This document shows positions 17,876 through 26,091 of a DNA stretch of 64,000 nt, one piece after another. The stretch spans positions 3,152,001 through 3,216,000 of the forward strand of contig JADJBV010000001.1 in assembly GCA_016703535.1 (NCBI GenBank), given 5' to 3'. The stretch comes from Deltaproteobacteria bacterium (GTDB lineage: Bacteria > Myxococcota > Kuafuiibacteriia > Kuafuiibacteriales > Kuafuiibacteriaceae). The notes beneath the pieces were generated by a model. That model ran no database searches. It was not told where the DNA came from and saw only the letters and a program-made list of their open reading frames with translations. The translations under genes and the position numbers were made by a program. The first letter of the stretch is position 1, and every line of letters starts with the position of its first letter.

Positions 17876-20317
17876 TCAGGGTGCCTGCCCCTGGGCGATG
17901 ACCTCAACCTCGGCCAAGCAGGCGACCTGCTCGCCGTAGAAGGTGCCAACCACCTGATCCAATTCGACCCGCACCACCCTCGCCACGACCTCGCTGAAGG
18001 CCACGTCGGTGCCGGCGACATTGAGGGTGGTGGCGGTGTTGACGGCGACTTCGGTCGTAGCGGCGACATCGGCGTACAACCGTACGGTGGCCTGGGCGAC
18101 TTGGATCGTCGAATTCGCCTCGTCGCCTTGGCGCGGGTTGTAGAGCCGCACCGTCCGGACCGCCACCGGCACCGGGAAGATCAGCTCGACCCACTGGCCG
18201 CTCTGTTGACCGGAGGCGCTCCGCCAATACCGCCAGATCTCGCCCCGCTGCACCCGTCGATCGATGAGGCCCGTGTCGTAGCGGCCGTCCCGGCTGGAGG
18301 AGACTCGGACCTGGGCCCCCGGCGCCAGGTTGGACCACAACGCCTCGAGATCCGACTCGGGGACCTCGATCATGGTGTGGCCGGCGTGGCAGCCGACGCA
18401 GCGGGCGATGGTGCCGGGGGTCCCGTAGTTCATGCCGGTGACGTGGCCCGCGCCGTCGGGATCAGGGCCCCCGGTGAGGGGCACTCGGCGTTCGGGTTCG
18501 GGTCCGCGCAGCTGCTCGAAGAGCGGAGTCCACGCGGGCGCGACCGGATCGGTCACCGAACCCGCCGGCGAGATCGGCCGTTCGCCGAGCAAGATCGGCC
18601 AGTCGAGGGCCGGGAAAGATCCGGGGCTGGTGCGTTGGTGATCGGCGAAGAAGCGGATGCTGGCCGCTGAACCCACCGCGGGAGCGCTGACGATGGCGGT
18701 GTCGACGGGTGCGTTGGCGTAGATGTTGAGGGCGTTGAAGATAAAGGTCCCACCGGTGGTGTAGGGGCCGTCGGCGTCGGGCGGGAGCAGCGGGGGCACC
18801 GGCGCGTTGGCCACGCCGCGGTAGCGATCGTCGGCCTGGGGCGCCAAGGTCCGGGGGGCCAACACCCGGGCCCGCAGCTCCGAGGTCCCGGGCAGATCGT
18901 AGAGCGGGACGGCCCCCGAGCCGTCGGGCTGGATGACCTGCAGACCGTAGTCTTGTTGGGCGTCGGCGGCGAAGGAGATCACCAGCCGCCCGTCGGGCAG
19001 GACCTCGGGTTCAGCGGCGTACGCTCCATTGAATATACCGTAGCTGGTCGGGTTCGACTCGTGGGCGTAGTCCAAGGTGAGATCGGTGACGCCGATGACC
19101 GACTGATATCGACCTTCGCTGGCGCCGCGTTGATAACGACGGATCCCGCCGAAGCCCGAAGCCTCGGTCATGTTGTACATCGGGAAGAAGTTGGCGAAGA
19201 GGTGGCCGTCGGGGGCGAAGGCGCCGCCGTAGACGTGTTGGGCCGCCTCGTCCCGGAAGATGCCGGTCCACATCTCTAGACCGGTGCCGTCGGGGTTGAT
19301 GGCGGCCGCCTGCCAGGCGTTCCGGAACATCGAGTCGCCGCCGACCGGGATGTTCCGATCTTGGGTCAGGCCCAGGTGTCGTTCGTAGCCGCGGCTGGGA
19401 TCGTTGGCGTCCACCAACACCGTGCTCAGATCGTCGATCGGGAAGCGGTGGTTGCGCCACCAGCGGGCGTAGACGATCTTGCCGGTCAGGGGATCGATCA
19501 GCGGGCGATCGGCGCCGTTCCGCTCCGAGGTGATGCGGCGTAGGCCCGTGCCGTCGGCCCGCACCAGGTGAAGCTGAGAGGCCCGGGCCCCGCTGTATTG
19601 GCCGAAGGTTGGGTAGCGGGTGCTGGCGAAGACGATCCGGCCGTCGGGCAAAAACACCGGATCGTAGTCGTCGTAGCCTTGTAGGCCCGAAGCCGCCGGC
19701 CCGAACTGGCTGTAGTCGAGGTTCTGGTCGCTGAAGGTGAGTTGGCGCAGGTTGCGGCCGTCGGCGTCGATCAAGAACAAACGCCAAGCCCCCAAAGAGC
19801 GGGCGGGTGCGTCGTCGTAGCGGCCGTCGGGCAAGCCAGCGAAGGCGATGGTCGCGCCGTCGTATGACACCGCGGGCCCGTTGACGTCGATCAGGTTGAA
19901 GCTGTTCCCCGCCGGATCGCTGCCGTCCACCAAGATCAGGAGGGTCCCGTCGGGCTCCCGCACCAATAGTTTACCGGGCGCGGCGGGCCGAACCCGGCTG
20001 TGAGCGCCGACGCCTGGGAGATCTTTGGCGACGTCCCAGTAGATGCTGCCCCGATCTTGGATCTGCCGAGAGACGAAGACCAAAGGCGGGATCCCGTCGG
20101 GAGGTGGCCCCGAGTCGGTGGGATCGAGGCCGAGGTCGGCGATGCCCGAGTCTTGCGGGTCGCCACCGTCGGGAGGTGGCAGGCCTAAGTCGACGCCGCC
20201 GTCGGGCCGGGGCAGGCCCGAGTCGGGGACAGTGGTGCCGGTGTCGCCGGGCGCGGTTTCTTCGCCGCCGCACGCGCCCAAAAAGAGAGCCAAACAGAGT
20301 CCCGGGCGCTTCATCAA
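17876..20317 (-). CDS. Haem-motif lipoprotein with PD40 propeller and discoidin-like domain
   Basis: An 813-residue lipoprotein: MMKRPGLCLALFLGACGG has a LGAC lipobox. It is followed by an Asp/Gly/Pro linker (PRPDGGVDLGLPPPDGG) of the type common in Myxococcota. Residues about 80-450 carry WD40-like (PD40) units, for example DADGRNLRQLTFSDQ and FLPDGRIVFASTRYPTFGQ, similar to the middle region of hydrazine-synthase-alpha-like proteins. A single c-type haem motif CVGCHAGH lies near residue 655. The C-terminus (QSGQWVELIFPVPVAVRTVR) resembles an F5/8 type C (discoidin) sugar-binding fold. A cell-surface redox or binding role is inferred. Confidence 0.78.
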   Translation of the reverse strand: MMKRPGLCLALFLGACGGEETAPGDTGTTVPDSGLPRPDGGVDLGLPPPDGGDPQDSGIADLGLDPTDSGPPPDGIPPLVFVSRQIQDRGSIYWDVAKDLPGVGAHSRVRPAAPGKLLVREPDGTLLILVDGSDPAGNSFNLIDVNGPAVSYDGATIAFAGLPDGRYDDAPARSLGAWRLFLIDADGRNLRQLTFSDQNLDYSQFGPAASGLQGYDDYDPVFLPDGRIVFASTRYPTFGQYSGARASQLHLVRADGTGLRRITSERNGADRPLIDPLTGKIVYARWWRNHRFPIDDLSTVLVDANDPSRGYERHLGLTQDRNIPVGGDSMFRNAWQAAAINPDGTGLEMWTGIFRDEAAQHVYGGAFAPDGHLFANFFPMYNMTEASGFGGIRRYQRGASEGRYQSVIGVTDLTLDYAHESNPTSYGIFNGAYAAEPEVLPDGRLVISFAADAQQDYGLQVIQPDGSGAVPLYDLPGTSELRARVLAPRTLAPQADDRYRGVANAPVPPLLPPDADGPYTTGGTFIFNALNIYANAPVDTAIVSAPAVGSAASIRFFADHQRTSPGSFPALDWPILLGERPISPAGSVTDPVAPAWTPLFEQLRGPEPERRVPLTGGPDPDGAGHVTGMNYGTPGTIARCVGCHAGHTMIEVPESDLEALWSNLAPGAQVRVSSSRDGRYDTGLIDRRVQRGEIWRYWRSASGQQSGQWVELIFPVPVAVRTVRLYNPRQGDEANSTIQVAQATVRLYADVAATTEVAVNTATTLNVAGTDVAFSEVVARVVRVELDQVVGTFYGEQVACLAEVEVIAQGQAP

Positions 20318-20408
20318 CCTCAGGATCGGTGAGCTTCGGGTCCGCTCGCAAGGTGCACAATGCCCCCGAGGTCGAGCCCCTGGAGGCGGCCGCCCCCAAC
20401 CCCGAAGT

Positions 20409-20840
20409 TCAGCTGAAGTTTTCGAGGGGGATCAACATGGAGAGCAGCGCCAAAAGGCGGAGCCCATCCTCGAGCCGCAGGCCCAAGATCAGGCGATCGG
20501 CCGCGGCCCCCGCTTCCGGCAACTCGCCCTTCTCCAAAGCCTGGCCAAACCGCATCATCGCCGGGCTGGTGAAGCCCGCGCCGATGGCGAACACCAAAAG
20601 TGCACACAAGAGGCCGACGTGGATGCGCACCGGGACCACCCCGAAGCCGCCGCGGAAGTTGATCAGCAAAAGGCCGGTGACCAAGGTGATGATCGCCGAC
20701 GGGATCACGATCATCGACGTCGTCTTGAGTCGTTCCCGGAGCGCCGCCGCTTGGCTCGGGCCGGCGGCCAAAGAGCGGCGGACATCGGCCACCACCGGGA
20801 AGCTCAGGCCGGCGCCAATCCAGAGCAAAAATGCGATCAC
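20409..20840 (-). CDS. Small integral membrane protein, DUF2269-like
   Basis: A 143-residue protein with four hydrophobic helices: MIAFLLWIGAGLSFPVVAD, MIVIPSAIITLVTGLLLIN, HVGLLCALLVFAIGAG and LLALLSMLIPL. The pattern resembles the DUF2269/CopD-like small membrane proteins. The GTG at 20840 is the only reasonable start because a TGA lies in frame four codons upstream. No Shine-Dalgarno is evident. Downstream is the haem-motif lipoprotein (92 bases). The 214 bases upstream to the acquired cassette hold nothing recognisable. Confidence 0.65.
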   Translation of the reverse strand: MIAFLLWIGAGLSFPVVADVRRSLAAGPSQAAALRERLKTTSMIVIPSAIITLVTGLLLINFRGGFGVVPVRIHVGLLCALLVFAIGAGFTSPAMMRFGQALEKGELPEAGAAADRLILGLRLEDGLRLLALLSMLIPLENFS

Positions 20841-21054
20841 GTGGAGGGTTCAAACCACCAGATAGTACATCGCGGGTCGCACCTTCGAGTACCTGAGGGG
20901 TGGAGGTCAACGCCGCTCGCGACGACCAGTCGGGCCGGGCCCTCCACGCACAGCACACAGGGACCACACACGCCCTTGCCGGCTAAACTCGAGCGGCCGC
21001 AGCGCAAGTGCCGGCAGATCCGTTCTCGAATCGCCTAGGGGATCGCGGCCCCGA

Positions 21055-22488
21055 ATGCGGGAGACACAGGTGAGCTTGCAATTGCCTCAGAGCACGACAC
21101 CTCGCGCCCGCCGGCTGGATGCTTGGAATCAGCCCGCGAAGTTGCTAAATCAACATCAGGTGAGGTCGTACGCCAAATACGTCGATGAACTCCAGGAAGT
21201 GCTTGCGGATGGTCTTCGGGGAGGTCCACCGGACCTCATCATCTCGAGGATCGATGATGCTCTCAATCGAGGTCCCGCAGAGAGGCTGCGCGAACTAGTC
21301 GGAAGGCCCGCGCTCAGGCGCTCAGGCGCCTTCTTCTCTGGTCCGGTCCTCGCTGCATCCGTTGCCGCCCAGGTAGCACCGTCACTGAACAAGACGTCGG
21401 TGATCTACGATCCCGCGTGCGGAGGAGGCGACCTCCTCATCAGCTGCGCCCAACAGATCGCCAACCGGCTCAGCCCAAGGCTCGCCTCTGCGCAACTTGC
21501 GCGATGCATAGCCGGGCGAGATGTGCACGGCGAGTTCATCGAGGTCTCAAAGCTCCGCCTCAAGCTCCTCGTCCTCCGCAAGCTGCTGGTCGCCAAGAGC
21601 GGAAGCAGGTTCGTTGGATCTCTAGATTTCCCAATGCTCAGTGTCGGATCAGGACTCGCGGACTTCGAGCCAATACGGAACGCTACTCACATAGTCCTCA
21701 ATCCCCCGTTCATAAGTACGACCGCACCCCCTGATTGCGCCTGGCGGTCCGGGAGGGTAAACTCGGCCGCGTTGTTCCTCGAAACCTGCATAAAGGAGTC
21801 CCAACCGGGTACCAGGATCGTAGCACTCCTTCCGGAAGTGCTTAGGTCTGGGTCGAGCTACGACCGCTGGCGTTCGATGGTCTTGGGGGCCTATTCAATT
21901 GATCGAGTGGAGGTAATTGGGCGCTTCTCATCGCATGCGGATGTGGATGTCTTCATATGGGCCGGAACAAAACGCCGAGCGAAGGCGGTTCCGCGTCGAA
22001 GTCCAACGACGCGTTCACCTTCGGCGAGCAAACTAAGCGTGGGGCGCTTCTTTACGGTGCGGGTTGGACCGGTGGTCGACTATCGCTCACCACGAACTGG
22101 TCCGGACCGACGGTACCTTCACGCTCGAAACGCTGATGCGTGGGCTGAAATAAGGCGCATCGGCTCAAGACGGCGGTGGAACGGGGCTCTGGTTAACCCC
22201 CCCTTTGTTGTGGTCAGGCGTACGTCACGTCCCGGCAAGTTGGCTCGGGCGGAGGCATCACTCGTTACTTCGGGCCTCCCGGTCGCCGTAGAGAACCACC
22301 TCATCGTACTAGAACCGCGGAGAGGCTCACTGCGCCAGTGCCGCCACTTGATGCGCATCCTCGGCAACCCACGTACGGACCGCTGGCTGGATCGACAAAT
22401 CCGCTGTCGGCACCTCACAACGGCAGCGCTGAAGTCGCTCCCATGGTGGGATCTAGTTTCTCCAAAGAGGGTGCCACGTGGCCGATAA
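21055..22488 (+). CDS. N6-adenine DNA methyltransferase-like protein
   Basis: A 477-residue protein with a type I/IIG-like Class I methyltransferase core. The motif X region is GAFFSGPVLAASV (91-103), the SAM-binding motif I is YDPACGGGDLL (118-128) and the catalytic motif IV is LNPPF (215-219). IVALLPEVLRSG and ADVDVFIW match downstream core strands. The C-terminal ~170 residues may be a target-recognition or partner-binding region. A GTG at 21070 has a better-spaced GGAG upstream and could be the true start. It overlaps the sensor gene by 11 bases. No dedicated restriction enzyme is adjacent other than the HNH protein at the end of the operon. Confidence 0.8.
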   Translation: MRETQVSLQLPQSTTPRARRLDAWNQPAKLLNQHQVRSYAKYVDELQEVLADGLRGGPPDLIISRIDDALNRGPAERLRELVGRPALRRSGAFFSGPVLAASVAAQVAPSLNKTSVIYDPACGGGDLLISCAQQIANRLSPRLASAQLARCIAGRDVHGEFIEVSKLRLKLLVLRKLLVAKSGSRFVGSLDFPMLSVGSGLADFEPIRNATHIVLNPPFISTTAPPDCAWRSGRVNSAALFLETCIKESQPGTRIVALLPEVLRSGSSYDRWRSMVLGAYSIDRVEVIGRFSSHADVDVFIWAGTKRRAKAVPRRSPTTRSPSASKLSVGRFFTVRVGPVVDYRSPRTGPDRRYLHARNADAWAEIRRIGSRRRWNGALVNPPFVVVRRTSRPGKLARAEASLVTSGLPVAVENHLIVLEPRRGSLRQCRHLMRILGNPRTDRWLDRQIRCRHLTTAALKSLPWWDLVSPKRVPRGR

Positions 22489-24655
22489 ACACTTCACGGT
22501 CGACGCTAGAACCATACTCACGCTAGGACGGGAGTCCATAAAGGACCACATAACGGCAGTACTCGAACTAGTGAAAAACGGATATGACGCGGACGCCAAG
22601 CACGTAGAGATCCAGATCTTAACCCGGGACACGACCCGCGAGCCCCAAATACGCATCGCAGATGATGGACATGGGATGACAATGGAGGACATCGAAACCC
22701 GCTGGCTTCGCATTGGCTACTCTGCCAAACGCCAAAAGACCATGTCACGAGGGAAGCGTCGCGCCACGGGAGAAAAGGGGATAGGAAGACTTTCGTCAGA
22801 CCGACTCGGGTCACGACTTGAAATACGGAGCAAAGCGCGCCTCGGACCGGCTGCGAGCCTGATAGTTGAATGGTCCGCGTTTGATGTCCCAAACAGGGAC
22901 ATCACGAAGATTCCAATTCGAGAGTGTGACAAGCCCGAGCCAAGCTTACCCAGGGACGCGTCGGGTTCCACGGGCACAGAACTGGTCATTAAGGAATTGC
23001 GTCAAACCTGGACTGATGACGACTTTCGCGCTTTGTATGATGAGCTATCAGCGTTTGCCGCTCCGAGTGAGGGAGTTGTCGACTTCCTAATCCACCTTGA
23101 GACCGATCTCCCCTCAGTGAACGGCCCTGTATCCTCCGGCTTGGAGCCACAGGCAGAGTTGACGATGGATCTGCGACTCGGTGAAGCCGGCGAGGTACAC
23201 TACAAAATCCGCCGGCGCAAAGACGTTCACAGGCCCTCCACCCAAACCGAATCAACCATCCCCTGGGCACAGCTCACCCATAGTTCCCGTTCAAGAGCCA
23301 ATCAGCTTATCACCCCAAAGTCCCTAGGCCCGGTCAAGGCCCGGCTCTGCTTCTATCCACAAGCACCAGCGACTCTTGAGGGAACGAAGCTCAAACTGTC
23401 GGATCTCAGGGCCTTTCTGGATCGACACGGCGGGGTGCGCATCTATCGCGACGGAATTCGCGTAAGGCCGTATGGATTGTCGGGCGAGACGGACGGGGAT
23501 TGGCTTGGGCTGGGAGCAAGAAAGGCCAGGAATCCCGCGGGAGCCGGGCGCTCCAACTTTCGAATCTCACCAAGGCAGCTTGTAGGACATGTGCTGGTGG
23601 GAAGAGATTCAAACCCGCAGCTGCTGGATAGTTCAAGCCGGGAGGGACTCATTCAGAACGATGCGTTTCAGATACTGAAGCAGTTTATCCTCGGCGGCGT
23701 TCTACTACTTGAAAGAGACTACCACGAATCAACTACAGCAAAAAAGACGCCGGAGCAGCTACGTCTCGGGGGCGCAGATGTCACGAAACGGCTGAAGGAG
23801 GTTGCCTCCGCCCTTCGCTCCGTTCAGGCCGACACTTCGGAGGGAAAGGAACCGCGCCCCGGCTCGCTCGACCGAATTCCGGCGGTTATCGAGCAGATTG
23901 AAGAGGCGAACCGACTCGTCGAGGAACAAGCAACTCAGGCGATCGTACTTCGGGGAATGGCCACCATCGGCATTGCGGGTGCCGTATTTGGCCATGAAAC
24001 ACAGACCGCGCTTGCCCAGGTCGTCGGCTCAGCTCACACCGCTCTGCGCCTTCTCAGAAGGGAGCCGCCCCAACTTGAGGCTGCCGTATCAGAAGTCAGT
24101 AAGGTCGTCGCATCTGCAGACCGGGTGGCTTCTTGGGGCAAGTTTGCACTCGCAACTGTCAAGCGCGACAAGAGGAAGCGAAGGAGGGTTGACCTGGAAC
24201 GTACGGCGTCCGAGACCCTAACAGCCCTTGAGCACGGAATGAGGGCGTCTGGAATTGCGCTGGAGCGCAACCTTCGGGAGGTCTCCGGCAAGACTTTTGC
24301 AATGGACTTCGAGGCCGTGCTGGTGAACCTTCTTACGAACGCCTACGCTGCCTGCCACCAGAATAGTCGAACACGACGTATCAGAGTCGACCTCAGGTCC
24401 GAGAAGCGGAGCGGACACCACGGTGTCCGCCTTGGAGTAGCGGATTCTGGGCCGGGCGTCGCGAGGGAGTTTCGAGAACGAATCTGGGAACCCCTCTTTA
24501 CGACTAAATCGGGGACAGATCATGGAGCGGGTGGTACGGGGCTCGGATTGTCGATTATTCAGTCAATCGTCGACGAGCATGGGGGAGAGCGGGAGGTCTT
24601 AAGGGATGAGGCTCTAAAGGGAGCACTAATCCAAGTATGGCTACCCCTCGGGTGA
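22478..24655 (+). CDS. Double-GHKL protein: Hsp90/MORC-like ATPase plus histidine kinase
   Basis: A 725-residue protein with two ATP-binding Bergerat folds. The first has ELVKNGYDADA (30-40), DDGHGM (62-67) and GEKGIGRLS (98-106), an Hsp90/MutL/MORC-type arrangement, followed by a transducer-like segment IYRDGIRVRPYG (322-333). A linker leads to a histidine-kinase-like core with a GHETQTAL box (His506), an N box NLLTNAYAA (617-625), DSGPGV (656-661) and GTGLGLS (686-692). There are no membrane segments, so it is cytosolic. The GTG start is preceded by a GAGGG. It is followed by a receiver-domain gene, its likely phosphotransfer partner. It could sense an intracellular infection signal; this is inference. 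Confidence 0.85.
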   Translation: MADKHFTVDARTILTLGRESIKDHITAVLELVKNGYDADAKHVEIQILTRDTTREPQIRIADDGHGMTMEDIETRWLRIGYSAKRQKTMSRGKRRATGEKGIGRLSSDRLGSRLEIRSKARLGPAASLIVEWSAFDVPNRDITKIPIRECDKPEPSLPRDASGSTGTELVIKELRQTWTDDDFRALYDELSAFAAPSEGVVDFLIHLETDLPSVNGPVSSGLEPQAELTMDLRLGEAGEVHYKIRRRKDVHRPSTQTESTIPWAQLTHSSRSRANQLITPKSLGPVKARLCFYPQAPATLEGTKLKLSDLRAFLDRHGGVRIYRDGIRVRPYGLSGETDGDWLGLGARKARNPAGAGRSNFRISPRQLVGHVLVGRDSNPQLLDSSSREGLIQNDAFQILKQFILGGVLLLERDYHESTTAKKTPEQLRLGGADVTKRLKEVASALRSVQADTSEGKEPRPGSLDRIPAVIEQIEEANRLVEEQATQAIVLRGMATIGIAGAVFGHETQTALAQVVGSAHTALRLLRREPPQLEAAVSEVSKVVASADRVASWGKFALATVKRDKRKRRRVDLERTASETLTALEHGMRASGIALERNLREVSGKTFAMDFEAVLVNLLTNAYAACHQNSRTRRIRVDLRSEKRSGHHGVRLGVADSGPGVAREFRERIWEPLFTTKSGTDHGAGGTGLGLSIIQSIVDEHGGEREVLRDEALKGALIQVWLPLG

Positions 24656-24673
24656 GAAGGAGAAGGTCAATTC

Positions 24674-25420
24674 GTGCCAACCCTAGCAATTATTGACGAC
24701 AGGGACGACGTGCGAGAAACAGTGATGCGGAACCTAAGAATGGAGCTCCCTGACGAATGGACGATCTTATCGGAGCGACCGCTCGAGGACCGAGCAGACT
24801 ATCTTGAGCTAATCGCAAACGAGCATGTGGACGTGATTATCGTCGATGAACGGCTAAACGAAGCACCCGAAAGCAGGGGCATTAGCTACTCCGGTCACGA
24901 GTTAGCCTCCTTTTTGCGAGGCTTCGTTCCGGACTTTCCGATTTTCTCGATAACAGCCTATGCTGGAACCGATGATCTGGAGGAGCAACAGAGCGCCCTC
25001 GACGGTGTCATTGCTCGAGATGCGTTCACTAAGCAGCCCGAATTGTATGTGCCCCGGTTCCAACGAGCGGCGCAGAAGTGGCACATCACGAATCGCGACG
25101 CGATGAGAAGACTCACGGAACTCGCTGCCAGGCGTGCGCGAGGCGAGCCCATGACCGTGGCTGAGCAAGGTGAGCTTGAAGGGCTTCGCGCCAGGCTTGA
25201 ACACAGACGCGCCACGGAGGTTGAGCCGGCCCGCGCTGACGTGCTCGACCGCCTTGAGCCTTTGTTGCTGCAAGCCAAGTCGCTACAAGCAGAAATCATT
25301 GACCGAATAGCCAAAGGGCAAAGTGAGTTATCCGGCACGGCGCCGCGGTCGGCGGACAAGGACAACGACAAGAGAAGGAGGAGCAAGTCAAAGAAAGGGA
25401 GAGGAGGGACGTTCAAATGA
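24674..25420 (+). CDS. Receiver-domain protein with coiled-coil, basic tail
   Basis: A 248-residue protein with GTG start 18 bases after the sensor kinase gene, behind GAGAAGGAG. Residues 1-125 form a CheY-like receiver: acidic pair Asp8-Asp9, phosphoacceptor Asp58 in DVIIVDERL, Thr94 in FSITAYAG and Lys120. Instead of a DNA-binding domain, the rest is helical (LTELAARRARGEPMTVAEQG; LEPLLLQAKSLQAEIIDRI) and ends in a Lys/Arg-rich tail. It probably relays the phosphorylation state to a partner, perhaps the HNH protein whose start overlaps its stop by four bases. Confidence 0.82.
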   Translation: MPTLAIIDDRDDVRETVMRNLRMELPDEWTILSERPLEDRADYLELIANEHVDVIIVDERLNEAPESRGISYSGHELASFLRGFVPDFPIFSITAYAGTDDLEEQQSALDGVIARDAFTKQPELYVPRFQRAAQKWHITNRDAMRRLTELAARRARGEPMTVAEQGELEGLRARLEHRRATEVEPARADVLDRLEPLLLQAKSLQAEIIDRIAKGQSELSGTAPRSADKDNDKRRRSKSKKGRGGTFK

Positions 25421-26028
25421 GTCGCTGGCCTCTCATAGCGAAATCGCCACCAACGCAACAAGAACGACACTATCGACTATACAAGGAAGCTCTTTCGATT
25501 GAGAGCGGTCGTCGGTGCGTATATTGCGGAATCACGGAAGCGGAGTTCGGCGGTTTGCGCAACTTTCACGTTGAGCACTATCGTCCAAAGAGCCGTTTTG
25601 CCGCTCTTGCGAATGATTATGACAATCTTTTCTTTGCATGCGGTATCTGCAATGTATTCAAGGGCGATGATTGGCCGGGCGATCCGGACCCATCCAACAA
25701 CGCGATCGCGTACCCGAAGCCCTCAAACGTCGACTATAATTCATTGTTCTCCGTTGACGACGGTGGGGCCGTGTCCGGCCGAAACCCGGCTGCCGTTTAT
25801 TTGATCGAGCGGGTGCATCTCAATCGGGCTCAACTCATCGTATCCCGACGCTTCGAGAAGGCCTTGGAAGAACTATCAGCGTTTCTTGATTGGGTGCATG
25901 CGTTCCGGCCTCAATATCAGGGCCGGGAAGGCGATCTAGAGCGCCTTCTTCATCTTGTTGTTCAGTTGGCCCAGTATCAAGTTCGGATCACGCAAGCTCG
26001 TCCCTACGGTCCCGCCGACCAGCGGTAA
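25417..26028 (+). CDS. HNH endonuclease, PtuB-like
   Basis: A 203-residue protein with a zinc-stabilised HNH core: CVYCG (Cys34, Cys37), HVEHYRPKS (51-59) and YDNLFFACGICN (Cys75, Cys78). This arrangement, including HxEHYRPK, is close to that in the Septu PtuB nuclease and similar effector HNH proteins. The C-terminal helical region (RFEKALEELSAFLDWVHAF) may contact partners. It is the last gene of the cassette and translationally coupled to the receiver gene. The likely effector activity is DNA cleavage; the trigger is inferred to be the kinase/receiver pair. Confidence 0.85.
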   Translation: MSRWPLIAKSPPTQQERHYRLYKEALSIESGRRCVYCGITEAEFGGLRNFHVEHYRPKSRFAALANDYDNLFFACGICNVFKGDDWPGDPDPSNNAIAYPKPSNVDYNSLFSVDDGGAVSGRNPAAVYLIERVHLNRAQLIVSRRFEKALEELSAFLDWVHAFRPQYQGREGDLERLLHLVVQLAQYQVRITQARPYGPADQR

Positions 26029-26091
26029 GGCCGGTCTGGTCGTTGTCTTCGGGATTTGATGGTCTGCCAGGTCCAAGATCGCGGCCGCAAG

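Larger units (their letters stand above)
21055..26028 (+). other. Compositionally distinct four-gene cassette (candidate defence island)
   Basis: Four co-directional genes with overlaps or an 18-base gap form one transcription unit. Their base and codon use differs visibly from both flanks: A/T-ending codons, ATA, AGG/AGA and TTT/AAA are common here and rare outside. Both neighbouring chromosomal genes are on the opposite strand. The contents (DNA-methyltransferase-like, GHKL sensor, receiver, HNH nuclease) suggest an acquired anti-phage or anti-plasmid module. No integrase or clear attachment site is visible. Confidence 0.7.

Noticed and set aside
16022..18670. 882-codon plus-strand open frame, and similar very long antisense frames at 49538-52093, 39611-41644 and 31125-33221
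   Set aside because: They are mirror frames of strongly G/C-biased genes (ALDH, kinase, Rossmann protein, M1 peptidase); their proteins are Gly/Arg/His-rich without motifs.
20990..21045. tRNA 3'-end-like string GTTCTCGAATCGCC upstream of the cassette
   Set aside because: No pairing acceptor or anticodon stems could be folded; T-loop consensus not matched.
25417..26028. Assignment of the cassette to the Septu system because of the PtuB-like HNH
   Set aside because: No PtuA-type ABC/RecF ATPase is present; partners are a GHKL kinase and a receiver protein.
21041..26086. GATCGCGGCC at 21041-21050 and 26077-26086 as attachment or target duplications of the cassette
   Set aside because: The word is a common G/C-rich string that also occurs elsewhere in the window (for example near 48538), and no integrase or inverted ends accompany it.
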